Source of the DNA: an uncultured Prevotellaceae bacterium
Lineage (GTDB): Bacteria > Bacteroidota > Bacteroidia > Bacteroidales > Bacteroidaceae
Reading direction: 5' to 3'
Length of the DNA stretch: 64,000 nucleotides
Assembly (NCBI GenBank): GCA_902779455.1
Contig: CACZBS010000016.1
Coordinates: 1 to 64,000, forward strand
Part shown: positions 12,254-19,612 of the stretch, one piece after another
Layout: the number at the start of each line of letters is the position of its first letter
Numbering within the stretch: the first letter of the stretch is position 1
The notes under the pieces: model-generated
What the model saw: only the letters and a program-made list of their open reading frames with translations
Database searches by the model: none
What the model was told of the DNA's origin: nothing
Translations under genes and position numbers: made by a program

Positions 12254-13756
12254 ATGAAACATTACGCTATATTTTTCATGGCCGCACTCATCGCATGCGG
12301 TTGTCAGGAGCCCGAACTGCCCGCTGACTATGACACCATCGACCGCCAACCAGCGATCTACCCCGATTATATCGATGTCACCGTCCCTGTCAACATGGCC
12401 CCGCTGACCTTCCAGCTCGAGGATTCCGCCACGCAGATGATGACGCGATTCACGGCCGGCGAGACGCAGGTGGTCTGCGAAGGGCTGAAGGCGCAGCCCT
12501 CCACGAAGCAGTGGAACCGTCTGAAGGCGTCAGCCACTGACGGGAAACTGAGCGTCGAGGTCTTTGCCGAGCGCGATGGCCGCTGGAGCCGCTATGCGCC
12601 GTTCTGCATCTACGTCTCGCCTGACTCCATCGATCCCTACCTGAGCTATCGCATGATCTCGCCTTCCTACGTCACCTACGAGGAGCTGACGCTCAACCAG
12701 CGATGCCTCGAGACGTATGAAGAGCGCGTCATGGTCGACAACATGCTCTGCGGCACGGAGGCCGCTGGCCAGTGCGTCAACTGCCATAACTATCAGCAGC
12801 AGAACCCTCAGCGCATGCAGTTTCATGCCCGCCAGAGCCATGGCGGCACCATCATCGCCTACGACGGCAAGCTGAAGAAGGTGAACATGAAGAACGACTC
12901 GACCATCTCGGCTGGCGTCTACCCCACATGGCACCCCACCCTGCCCCTCATCGTCTATTCGACCAACCACACAGGACAGAGCTTCCACACGCGCGACCTG
13001 AACAAGATCGAGGTGTTCGATTCGGCCAGCGACCTTATATTATATAATGTGGAGACCAACGAGGTGAGCCGGGTGGAGAGCAATCCGCAGGAGTTCGAGG
13101 TGTTCCCTTTCTGGGCACCCGACGGCCGCACGCTCTATTATTGCAGCGCCCACTTCGAGTTTCGCGACACGGTCGATGCCAACGCGGAGACCATCATGCG
13201 GGCCAAGGAGGTGAAGTATTCGCTCTATCGCAAGTCGTTCGACCCCGCGACGCTCACCTTCGGACCCCGCCAGATGGTCTTCAATGCCGACTCGCTGGGA
13301 CTCAGCGCCACGCTGCCACGCATCTCGCCCGACGGCCGCTTCCTTCTGTTCACGCTGGGGCAATACGGCGTCTTCCACATCTGGCATCGCGATGCCGACC
13401 TCTACATGATGGATCTCACGACGGGCGAGGTGCGCCCGATGGACGAGCTCAACTCGCCTGAGACGGAGAGCTACCACTCATGGTCGTCCAACGGCCGATG
13501 GGTGGTCTTCAGCAGCCGTCGCGACGACGGAGGCTACACGCGGCCTTTCTTCGCCCATATCGACAGTGAGGGCCGCGCCACGAAGCCCTTTGAGCTGCCG
13601 CAACGCGACCCTGACTATCATCGCCAGCTGATGAAAAGCTATAACATACCTGAGTTCATGCGCGGACCTGTCACCTTCAGTCCGCAGGAGTTCGCCGACG
13701 TGCTGAAGGCAACGGACGGCGAGCCCGTCCGATGGGTCACTCGTAGTCGTCGATGA
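12254..13756 (+). CDS. TolB/PD40-like beta-propeller lipoprotein with a CxxCH motif
   Basis: The 500-residue protein has a lipoprotein signal (LIAC, Cys about 15). An N-terminal domain contains CVNCH at about residues 174-178, and several PD40/TolB-like blades follow from about residue 220 (YPTWHPTLPLIVYSTN, FPFWAPDGRTLYYCSA, PRISPDGRFLLFT, SYHSWSSNGRWVVFSSR). CVNCH is a c-type heme attachment motif in other contexts. Whether heme is attached here is not shown. It is translationally linked to the DUF6057 gene (three-base gap). Its last 20 bases overlap the end of the convergent DUF2461 gene. The blades are confidently seen. The molecular role is unknown. Confidence 0.78.
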   Translation: MKHYAIFFMAALIACGCQEPELPADYDTIDRQPAIYPDYIDVTVPVNMAPLTFQLEDSATQMMTRFTAGETQVVCEGLKAQPSTKQWNRLKASATDGKLSVEVFAERDGRWSRYAPFCIYVSPDSIDPYLSYRMISPSYVTYEELTLNQRCLETYEERVMVDNMLCGTEAAGQCVNCHNYQQQNPQRMQFHARQSHGGTIIAYDGKLKKVNMKNDSTISAGVYPTWHPTLPLIVYSTNHTGQSFHTRDLNKIEVFDSASDLILYNVETNEVSRVESNPQEFEVFPFWAPDGRTLYYCSAHFEFRDTVDANAETIMRAKEVKYSLYRKSFDPATLTFGPRQMVFNADSLGLSATLPRISPDGRFLLFTLGQYGVFHIWHRDADLYMMDLTTGEVRPMDELNSPETESYHSWSSNGRWVVFSSRRDDGGYTRPFFAHIDSEGRATKPFELPQRDPDYHRQLMKSYNIPEFMRGPVTFSPQEFADVLKATDGEPVRWVTRSRR

Positions 13757-14441
13757 CGGCGTTCATGAAGTCCATCATCGGCTTGGCCGCACGGAAGATG
13801 CGCTCCATCTCGTCGAGCCACGCGTCGCCCTCATAGAAGTCGTCGGCGACGCGATGCCAGGCGCAATAGTTCTTCAGCCGAAGATACTTCACGTACTTAT
13901 AATCACGAGGGAAACCCGCCGGACAGGTCTTCAACTTCTCCAGGCCGAAGCCCTGGGGGCTCTCCCACGAGGCATCGTCCGGCGCATCGAAATACTTCTT
14001 GAACGACTTGCTCTCCACGCAACGCAACCACTCCTGCTCATTGGCCATCAGCTCGTTGCGGCAGGCCGTCAGGATGTTGGTCGGAAGCCAGTAGCTACCC
14101 ACAGCCAGCAGGCACTGTCCTGGCTCCAGGTGGATGTAGTAGCCCCCACGCAGGGCCTTCTTGCCCTTGGCACAGATGTAGGCCCCGAAGTGGTTCTTGT
14201 AGGGCGACTTGTCTGGCGAGAAGCGCGTGTCGCGATAGAAACGATAGGTGCAGTCCTTCACAGCCAGGTTGCCCACCGAGGGGTCGAAGCTGACGATGCG
14301 CTCCAGCGCCTGCCCGACGCCCCGCTCAAACTCGGCCCTCGCTGCGTCGTACTCGGCCTTGTGGGCATGAAACCACTCTCTGTTGTTATTCTGCGCCACA
14401 TCGCTCAGAAACGTCAATATCATCTTTGAATCCATAGTCAC
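13737..14441 (-). CDS. DUF2461 family protein
   Basis: The 234-residue cytosolic protein matches the DUF2461 family (TIGR02453-like): LTFLSDVAQNNNREWFHAHK near the start, then YRDTRFSPDKSPYKNHFGAYI and GGYYIHLEPGQCLLAVGSY. No function is established for the family. The start could be the first (14441) or third codon (14435), which is also Met. Its own promoter is at 14458-14490 and its 3' end overlaps the propeller lipoprotein gene by 20 bases. Confidence 0.88.
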   Translation of the reverse strand: MTMDSKMILTFLSDVAQNNNREWFHAHKAEYDAARAEFERGVGQALERIVSFDPSVGNLAVKDCTYRFYRDTRFSPDKSPYKNHFGAYICAKGKKALRGGYYIHLEPGQCLLAVGSYWLPTNILTACRNELMANEQEWLRCVESKSFKKYFDAPDDASWESPQGFGLEKLKTCPAGFPRDYKYVKYLRLKNYCAWHRVADDFYEGDAWLDEMERIFRAAKPMMDFMNAVIDDYE

Positions 14442-14457
14442 TAATGATTTTAGCGCA

Positions 14458-14490
14458 CAAAATTAAGCAAAAAAAATCGGATAATTCAAA
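14458..14490 (-). promoter_or_regulatory. promoter of the DUF2461 gene
   Basis: On the minus strand TTTG (14487-14490) and TAATTTTG (14458-14465) are separated by 21 bases, and the ATG follows after 16 bases. Confidence 0.65.
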
Positions 14491-14499
14491 CTTTTTGCG

Positions 14500-14507
14500 T
14501 AATTTTG
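14500..14507 (+). promoter_or_regulatory. -7 element of nth, seven bases before the start codon
   Basis: TAATTTTG ends only seven bases before the ATG of nth. Transcription from it would begin at or within about four bases of the start codon, so the mRNA is probably leaderless or nearly so. Confidence 0.6.
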
Positions 14508-14514
14508 CAGACCA

Positions 14515-15168
14515 ATGAACAGAAAAGAACGTTATATCGCCGTGCTCGACCACTTCCGCCACGAGATGCCGGAGGTGAGCACCGAGCTGGAATACGCTAA
14601 TGTATTTCAGCTCCTCGTCGCTGTCATCCTCAGCGCCCAGTGTACTGACAAACGCATCAACCAAGTGACGCCAGAACTCTTCCGACGCTATCCCGACGCC
14701 CGCTCCATGGCGCAGGCTGAGCCCGGCGAGGTGCTCGACTACATCAGCAGCGTCAGCTATCCCAACTCAAAGGCCGCTCACCTTGTCCAGATGGCCCGTA
14801 CGCTCGTCGAGAAGCACAACGGTGAGGTGCCTTCAGACATGAACCAGCTGCTCGATCTGCCTGGCGTGGGCCGCAAGACGGCCAACGTCGTCCAATCCAT
14901 TGCCTTCGGCCAGGCCACACTCGCCGTCGACACCCACGTCTATCGCGTCAGCCATCGCCTCGGCCTGGTGCCCAAGACGGCCAACACGCCGCTCAAGGTG
15001 GAGCAGACCTTGCTCAAGTATATCGACGAGGCCGACCGCCCCCGCGCCCACCACTGGCTGCTGCTCCACGGCCGTTATGTCTGCACATCGCGTGCCCCAC
15101 ATTGCGACCGCTGTCCCCTGGCAGACGTCTGCCCCAAGCTCATCGACGGTTCACGGCTGAACCACTAA
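14515..15168 (+). CDS. nth: endonuclease III (DNA glycosylase/AP lyase)
   Basis: The 217-residue enzyme removes oxidised pyrimidines and cleaves at the abasic site in base-excision repair. The helix-hairpin-helix LPGVGRKTANVV (about 118-129) contains the catalytic Lys, and VDTHVYR (about 140) carries the catalytic Asp. The C-terminal 4Fe-4S cluster ligands have the spacing C-X6-C-X2-C-X5-C (about 189-205). Length and motifs are canonical. The gene is monocistronic, follows a promoter that almost touches the start codon, and is followed by a 22-nt-period repeat element whose hairpin may terminate it. Confidence 0.97.
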   Translation: MNRKERYIAVLDHFRHEMPEVSTELEYANVFQLLVAVILSAQCTDKRINQVTPELFRRYPDARSMAQAEPGEVLDYISSVSYPNSKAAHLVQMARTLVEKHNGEVPSDMNQLLDLPGVGRKTANVVQSIAFGQATLAVDTHVYRVSHRLGLVPKTANTPLKVEQTLLKYIDEADRPRAHHWLLLHGRYVCTSRAPHCDRCPLADVCPKLIDGSRLNH

Positions 15169-15217
15169 TCTAACAACGTAAGTTCCGCTTGGTTTTGTCA
15201 TAATATTTCGCAGCTAA

Positions 15218-15354
15218 TTGCCACAAAAACGCAACCGTCTGATTAACAAACGATTGACATAACGCACTGAGAGAAGTGCCGCTTTTCGATGAGAGAAGTG
15301 CCGCTTTTCGATGAGAAAAGGGCCGCTTCTTCAAGCGAGAAGCGGCCCTTTGTG
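15218..15354 (+). repeat. 22-nt-period intergenic repeat element, copy 1, with terminal hairpin
   Basis: Three direct units carrying AAG-N2-CCGCTT have their CCGC at 15279, 15301 and 15323, exactly 22 bases apart. The third unit pairs perfectly over 14 bp (15317-15330 with 15338-15351, loop of 7) with an inverted copy. A head sequence TTGCC-N7-CGCAACCG (15218-15237) lies 49 bases (from CGCAACCG) upstream of the first CCGC, exactly as in the copy at 29101. It lies between nth and the end of the serpin gene. The rest of the gap (15169-15509) shows no gene. Confidence 0.8.
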
Positions 15355-15509
15355 TTCAGCAGGGGAACTGATTGTAAAGATTTATGCCATAATTACTGGC
15401 TTGAATACAACAACATCATTGTAGGACGTCTGGTCATAGCTATACAAAGATTCGTTGTTGTTGTAAGAAAAACAACTTGATGGACGAAGCCAGCAGGACT
15501 TCCGGGTTT

Positions 15510-16805
15510 TCAACCCCGGAAGGTGCCGATGAAGAAGACTGCCTGGGTGGTATTCTCCTGAATCAGATAAATGAACGGGCGATCAGCATAGAATCGGCAT
15601 TTCGCATCCTCGGCGTCAGGACCTTCAGAAGTATAGATAACCGCGATAGTGACGGCGGCGGCCTCAGAGCCTTCTTCCGTCACCTCTATAGAGGCTTTCT
15701 GCTTCACCATGCCGACAGACAAACCAGAGCCGAGGCTGGTCATCGAAGCCAGCTCGCCAAGGGGAAGGAACATCGACTCGCATCCCATCTGCTTTAACAC
15801 GTCTCTCAACTGCACATCGCTCTGGACTGTGAACCGTGGAAGTTTCACATCGACCAGTCTGGCTCCGCGAGTCATCTTGCTGACACAGTTCTGCCAAGCG
15901 TCAGCCGTCAGCGAACGGCTCACCTCGTCAACACTGTAGCCTTCGTCAGGGAGGATCGCATACATCGACCAGTTCTCACCATTACCAAAGGGCAGCCCGA
16001 CAGCCTTGAAATTGTCGCCCTTATAGTAATAACAGAGGTCATCACGATGCATCATAGGCAGGGTCAGGTGAGAGCCATCCTCACGGGTGAACGACTCATT
16101 CCGTGTGGCATTCTTGTCAAACTTGCCCGACCAGGGGGCCTTGAAGCTGACGGCATTGAGCAGGGCGATGCTGCCATCCAGACTCTCGACAATGCTTGGG
16201 ATGCGTCCGTTCGTATGCTGCCTGCACCACTCATTGACATAGCTGACAGCCTCTGGGGTGGCAAACTGGAGCGTGGAGGTCTCTGCGTCATAATATTCAG
16301 ACAGCAGGTCAGCATAGGCCTCCGACAGGCTGACAGGCTGATTCGTCACAACCATATTTGAGATGCCCAGCGAGACGGAGTTGTCAAGCAGAGGCACCTT
16401 ATCGATCATCAGGCTGCATAATTCGTCGACAAACGCACAGTTGCTCCCCTCGCTGCCTAACATGCGAGTGATTTCCTGACGGGTCTGGCCCGAAGCCCCC
16501 GCGTTGACCATGCCAAGTAGGCAGGTCAGGCTGATGGGCGACACGACGAAGCTCTTGTCTTTCACGACTTCCGACATGCTGACGGTGCGGTAATAATCGA
16601 AGGCAAAGTCGTTGTTTTGCGTCATGGCTTTCTGCTGCTGCACCGTCAGGTTTACCACAGGAGCAGCAGCGTCGTTTTCTTGCTCACCCTGGGTTGACGG
16701 CTCTTCTTGAGCTATCGGCTGAACTATTTCATCACCAAAGTTGTCACTCCCACAGCCTATCAACAAAGTGGCAAGGATAATGATAGAAAAATAACATTTG
16801 TTCAT
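15510..16805 (-). CDS. serpin (serine protease inhibitor) lipoprotein
   Basis: The 431-residue protein starts MNKCYF with a lipoprotein signal (LLIGC, Cys about 18). A low-complexity acidic linker to about residue 55 precedes a complete serpin fold (about 65-430). Landmarks are FVVSPISLTCLLGMVNAGASGQT, the hinge EEGSEAAAVT before the reactive-centre loop, and the C-terminal DRPFIYLIQENTTQAVFFIG. The Ala-rich hinge is typical of inhibitory serpins, which trap serine or cysteine proteases by loop insertion. A surface-anchored inhibitor could protect the cell from host or competitor proteases (inference). The start at 16805 gives the best signal peptide. An upstream ATG adds eight residues. It has a full promoter. 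Confidence 0.93.
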   Translation of the reverse strand: MNKCYFSIIILATLLIGCGSDNFGDEIVQPIAQEEPSTQGEQENDAAAPVVNLTVQQQKAMTQNNDFAFDYYRTVSMSEVVKDKSFVVSPISLTCLLGMVNAGASGQTRQEITRMLGSEGSNCAFVDELCSLMIDKVPLLDNSVSLGISNMVVTNQPVSLSEAYADLLSEYYDAETSTLQFATPEAVSYVNEWCRQHTNGRIPSIVESLDGSIALLNAVSFKAPWSGKFDKNATRNESFTREDGSHLTLPMMHRDDLCYYYKGDNFKAVGLPFGNGENWSMYAILPDEGYSVDEVSRSLTADAWQNCVSKMTRGARLVDVKLPRFTVQSDVQLRDVLKQMGCESMFLPLGELASMTSLGSGLSVGMVKQKASIEVTEEGSEAAAVTIAVIYTSEGPDAEDAKCRFYADRPFIYLIQENTTQAVFFIGTFRG

Positions 16806-16849
16806 AACAAAAAAAGAATTTAGTAACACATCATCAATTATGTCGGTGA

Positions 16850-16880
16850 CAAATTTACGGATTTATTTTGATACTGCAAA
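16850..16880 (-). promoter_or_regulatory. promoter of the serpin gene
   Basis: On the minus strand TTTG (16877-16880) precedes TAAATTTG (16850-16857) with a 19-base spacer. The start codon follows about 45 bases downstream. Confidence 0.75.
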
Positions 16881-16923
16881 ATTTTTCAGAATGAAATATT
16901 TAAGTAACTTTCTGTGTCAGTTG

Positions 16924-17277
16924 TCACATCATCCCTTGTAACATCTCGTCAAAAGTCCTCAACGGGCCGGAGGTGCCGAACAGTTTCTGCATCATCTCGT
17001 GGCGGGCGATAGAGATATAAGCGGCTGACGTCCCCAGCATGTAGCTGATAACACGGGGGCGGAAGCCCATGCGGATCAGCAGGCACGTCTTATGCTCCTT
17101 GTCAGTCAGCTGATTTCTGTGCTCATGCATGAAATCACGAAATCGGGGGAAAGCCTCATAGAGGGCCGACTCCATCTGCTCCCACTCTTCGCTGGTCGGC
17201 CCCCGCCCGATTATGCCCAAATACTCGAAACGCCGAAAAATCTCTGTCTCTTTTAACTCCATTGTTATATAAGTCAC
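16924..17277 (-). CDS. stand-alone C-terminal DNA-binding module of a TPR/HTH regulator
   Basis: The 117-residue protein aligns without gaps over about 90 residues to the C-terminus of the large regulator encoded at 17924-19555. Both share EEW, a LTDKEHKTCLLIRMG versus LKLQEYRICVLLHLG segment, IS-M and KLFG. The region resembles a LuxR-like helix-turn-helix. Unlike its relative it has no TPRs, membrane helix or coiled coil. It may be a shed or truncated regulator that still binds the same DNA, or a fragment decaying after loss of the rest of the gene. The start may be 17277 or the Met at 17262 (MELKET). Expression is unproven and no good promoter was found. Confidence 0.65.
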   Translation of the reverse strand: MTYITMELKETEIFRRFEYLGIIGRGPTSEEWEQMESALYEAFPRFRDFMHEHRNQLTDKEHKTCLLIRMGFRPRVISYMLGTSAAYISIARHEMMQKLFGTSGPLRTFDEMLQGMM

Positions 17278-17323
17278 TTTAACGAAAATCGTTATCCAAA
17301 ATGGCTCAAGTAAATAGCAGAAA

Positions 17324-17683
17324 TTAGAGTGTCACAATAGTATAGAAGTAGAAACTACCACCAGGTAGAAGCTGCAACTCATACTCGCCAGAGAGCGTAG
17401 AGGGAAGGACGACAGCTGTTGTGCCTGCAGGCACGAAAGTCGTGTAAGCTTCCTCACCGTCCTCATCAAGAAGCACTAGTGTCAGGTCGTAGCCCACATT
17501 ATTAAAATAGAGGGTGTGACCGTCAATTGATAGATTTGGGCATGCTGGCGGCATTCTGTTTGAACCAGGAACTGTGGGAATTGGATCTACATAACCGCCC
17601 CCAACTGTCAGATTAACAGGCTTGATAGCGAACAAATTTGCTCCCATTGCAATCATGAAGCTGATAAATAATAATTTCTTCAT
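17324..17683 (-). CDS. small secreted protein, DUF3244-like
   Basis: The 119-residue protein begins MKKLLFISFMIAMGANLFA, a clear signal peptide, followed by about 100 residues of beta-rich sequence. It contains LTLVLLDEDGEEAYTTFV and LSGEYELQLLPGGSFYF. This resembles the DUF3244 family of small Bacteroidota exported proteins with an immunoglobulin-like fold, but the match is by eye. Function is unknown. The in-frame ATG at 17713 is less suitable because it lacks a signal-like start. It lies downstream of the membrane regulator gene and could be a target of it (inference). Confidence 0.7.
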   Translation of the reverse strand: MKKLLFISFMIAMGANLFAIKPVNLTVGGGYVDPIPTVPGSNRMPPACPNLSIDGHTLYFNNVGYDLTLVLLDEDGEEAYTTFVPAGTTAVVLPSTLSGEYELQLLPGGSFYFYTIVTL

Positions 17684-17753
17684 AGTAACTAAATGTTTAA
17701 ATTCATATTGCACCTTCTTTTCATTATGATAATTAGGTGTTAACTTGTCGGTG

Positions 17754-17761
17754 CAAAGTTA
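17754..17761 (-). promoter_or_regulatory. -7 element of the small secreted protein gene
   Basis: TAACTTTG on the minus strand, about 70 bases upstream of the ATG at 17683. The -33 spacing is not ideal. The AT-rich remainder of the gap (17762-17923) shows no gene. Confidence 0.5.
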
Positions 17762-17923
17762 AATCTTTTAATTCAAACAAAAAAGGAAATAACAAACGCG
17801 AATTTGACCAAAATTTGACCAAACCCATTCGTCTGAATATCAAATATTTATAGGATATTCTGTGCTAATTTGACTAAAAATTGACTTTCGTACTATGCCA
17901 TCAAACAACCTTTTTTCGCAAAA

Positions 17924-19555
17924 TCAACCAATGTGATTCATTCTTTCTGTTAGGTCTTTCAACTTACCGTCACAGCCAAACAGTTTCCTGAGGGCGCTTT
18001 TACCTAAACGGGTGACATATGCAGGATCATATTCAAACATATGGCTAATATCAATAGGTTTGACACCAAGATGCAACAATACACAAATTCTGTACTCCTG
18101 CAATTTTAAATCGTGGCGACGGTCTGATACATAGAGATAGAAAGATGACATTCTGTTTATGACTAACTTGTTCAATTCAAACCATTCTTCTTCAGTAAGT
18201 CCAATTCCTTTAATAGCTTTGGACTGGAGCAACACGTAAATTGGAGATTGTTCGATAGGTTCTAATGCTTTATTGTCTTTCTCCACTTTTTCTTTAAGTG
18301 ATGAAAATTCGCTAAGCAACTTTTCAAACTCTTTCTCCCGAACTTTAATATACTGGTTAAGTTCATCTTCCTGAGAACGTATATGCAGGACTTCTGCTTG
18401 AGCAATATTAAGGCTTTGTACAACCTTAATATATTCCTCTATTACAGCTTTTCGTTTCTTTCTCCAATTATTTATGAGGATTGCAAAAACAATTAACATG
18501 CATAATAGAATGGTACAAAGGAATAGCACTTTACTCTTTTCTCGGTATGCTTTTTCGTTTGCTTCCTTAGCATCTCGTTGGTAAACACTATAATCATAGA
18601 GAGTCTTAATTCGTCCCACTTCGCTTATTGCCATCTTTGAATAGACTGAGTCATTCATGTCATAGCTATATAATGCATATTTTAACGCAGAGTCTATCTG
18701 GTTTGTTTGTACATACAGCTCTGCAAGTCCATGGGCAGCTGCATTCTGACAGTTAAAATCATAACCCTCAGTAAGTGTTTTGCGAAACAGTATCTCGGCG
18801 GAATCATGTTTGCAAACCGCTAAATAATACATGCCTTTCAAATAGTAAAACACTTCACGCCCTTTTTCTACATTTCCCAAAGAATCAACGAGTCCTGACT
18901 TGCCTTCATATAAAGAGATATACTCAGCAGCCTTGTTATATTGCTTTAACTGAAGTAATGAAGGCACAACGGCCATGGCCCCGCCTGCAGCAAGCCATAA
19001 ACTTTTATGTTTCAAGGAGATGAAGTAAGCTTCATTATATACTGCAACCACAGAGTCAGGTTGATTTCGCTTTATGTAGACACCCATTTTATGCAGGCAA
19101 GATCTGATTAGAGCTATTGTGTCCTTACATGCTAATGCTTTATCAATAGAGTGATTGATACTAGAAAGTTGATAAGAAGTAAGATTTTGCAGATAAAAGA
19201 TATCTGCCATTTGAGAATAAACTCTGCATAGTAAGGCATTATGCACGCTATCTGAACTCAGTGTGTCGGCCCGGTCGATGGCGTCCTGCCAGGCCTGCAA
19301 GGCCTCGGGCGCCTGGCCTTGGTCACGGTAGGCGCAGCCGAGGAGGTAGTGGGCACGAACTTGCTCGTTGGCCGTGCCGTGGCGGTCGAAGAAGTCGGCG
19401 GCCTCAAGCAGGAGGGTGTCGGAGGGCAGCTGGGCGTAGGCACGGTTCAAGCTGTCGGCCTCGTCAAGGAGGGCGAGCATCTCGCGGCGCTGATCGCTGT
19501 AGCAGGCGGTGAGCAGCACGAAGAGGAGGAGCCACAAAGAGTCTTTCGGCTTCAT
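17924..19555 (-). CDS. membrane-bound TPR regulator with C-terminal LuxR-like HTH (mosaic base composition)
   Basis: The 543-residue protein has an N-terminal lipoprotein-like signal (LLTAC), TPRs (about 25-330), one transmembrane helix (about 347-366), a coiled coil (about 370-425) and a C-terminal DNA-binding domain (about 445-535). This is the TPR one-component architecture of Bacteroidota in which a periplasmic sensor controls cytoplasmic DNA binding. The first about 98 codons (19260-19555) are very GC-rich, while the remaining about 440 codons are AT-rich, with an abrupt change near 19257. This suggests the gene was assembled by recombination between host DNA and a divergent allele. Its promoter element ends almost at the ATG. 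Confidence 0.82.
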   Translation of the reverse strand: MKPKDSLWLLLFVLLTACYSDQRREMLALLDEADSLNRAYAQLPSDTLLLEAADFFDRHGTANEQVRAHYLLGCAYRDQGQAPEALQAWQDAIDRADTLSSDSVHNALLCRVYSQMADIFYLQNLTSYQLSSINHSIDKALACKDTIALIRSCLHKMGVYIKRNQPDSVVAVYNEAYFISLKHKSLWLAAGGAMAVVPSLLQLKQYNKAAEYISLYEGKSGLVDSLGNVEKGREVFYYLKGMYYLAVCKHDSAEILFRKTLTEGYDFNCQNAAAHGLAELYVQTNQIDSALKYALYSYDMNDSVYSKMAISEVGRIKTLYDYSVYQRDAKEANEKAYREKSKVLFLCTILLCMLIVFAILINNWRKKRKAVIEEYIKVVQSLNIAQAEVLHIRSQEDELNQYIKVREKEFEKLLSEFSSLKEKVEKDNKALEPIEQSPIYVLLQSKAIKGIGLTEEEWFELNKLVINRMSSFYLYVSDRRHDLKLQEYRICVLLHLGVKPIDISHMFEYDPAYVTRLGKSALRKLFGCDGKLKDLTERMNHIG

Positions 19556-19563
19556 CGTGGCAG

Positions 19564-19593
19564 CAAAGTTACGATTTTTTCGCGAAAAAGCAA
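19564..19593 (-). promoter_or_regulatory. promoter of the TPR/HTH regulator (near-leaderless)
   Basis: On the minus strand TTG (19591-19593) precedes TAACTTTG (19564-19571) by 19 bases. The ATG at 19555 starts only eight bases beyond the -7 element, so the mRNA leader would be about 0-5 bases. Confidence 0.65.
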
Positions 19594-19612
19594 GCGACTG
19601 GCGACCTTTTTT

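Noticed and set aside
15273-15354. CRISPR-like array
   Set aside because: Only three short units, no unique spacers, and an inverted terminal copy. The same structure recurs elsewhere as a hairpin repeat.
15400-15475. Possible tRNA or long hairpin (ACAACAAC pairing with GTTGTTGT)
   Set aside because: No tRNA arms can be drawn, and the pairing closes a loop of about 45 bases of low complexity.
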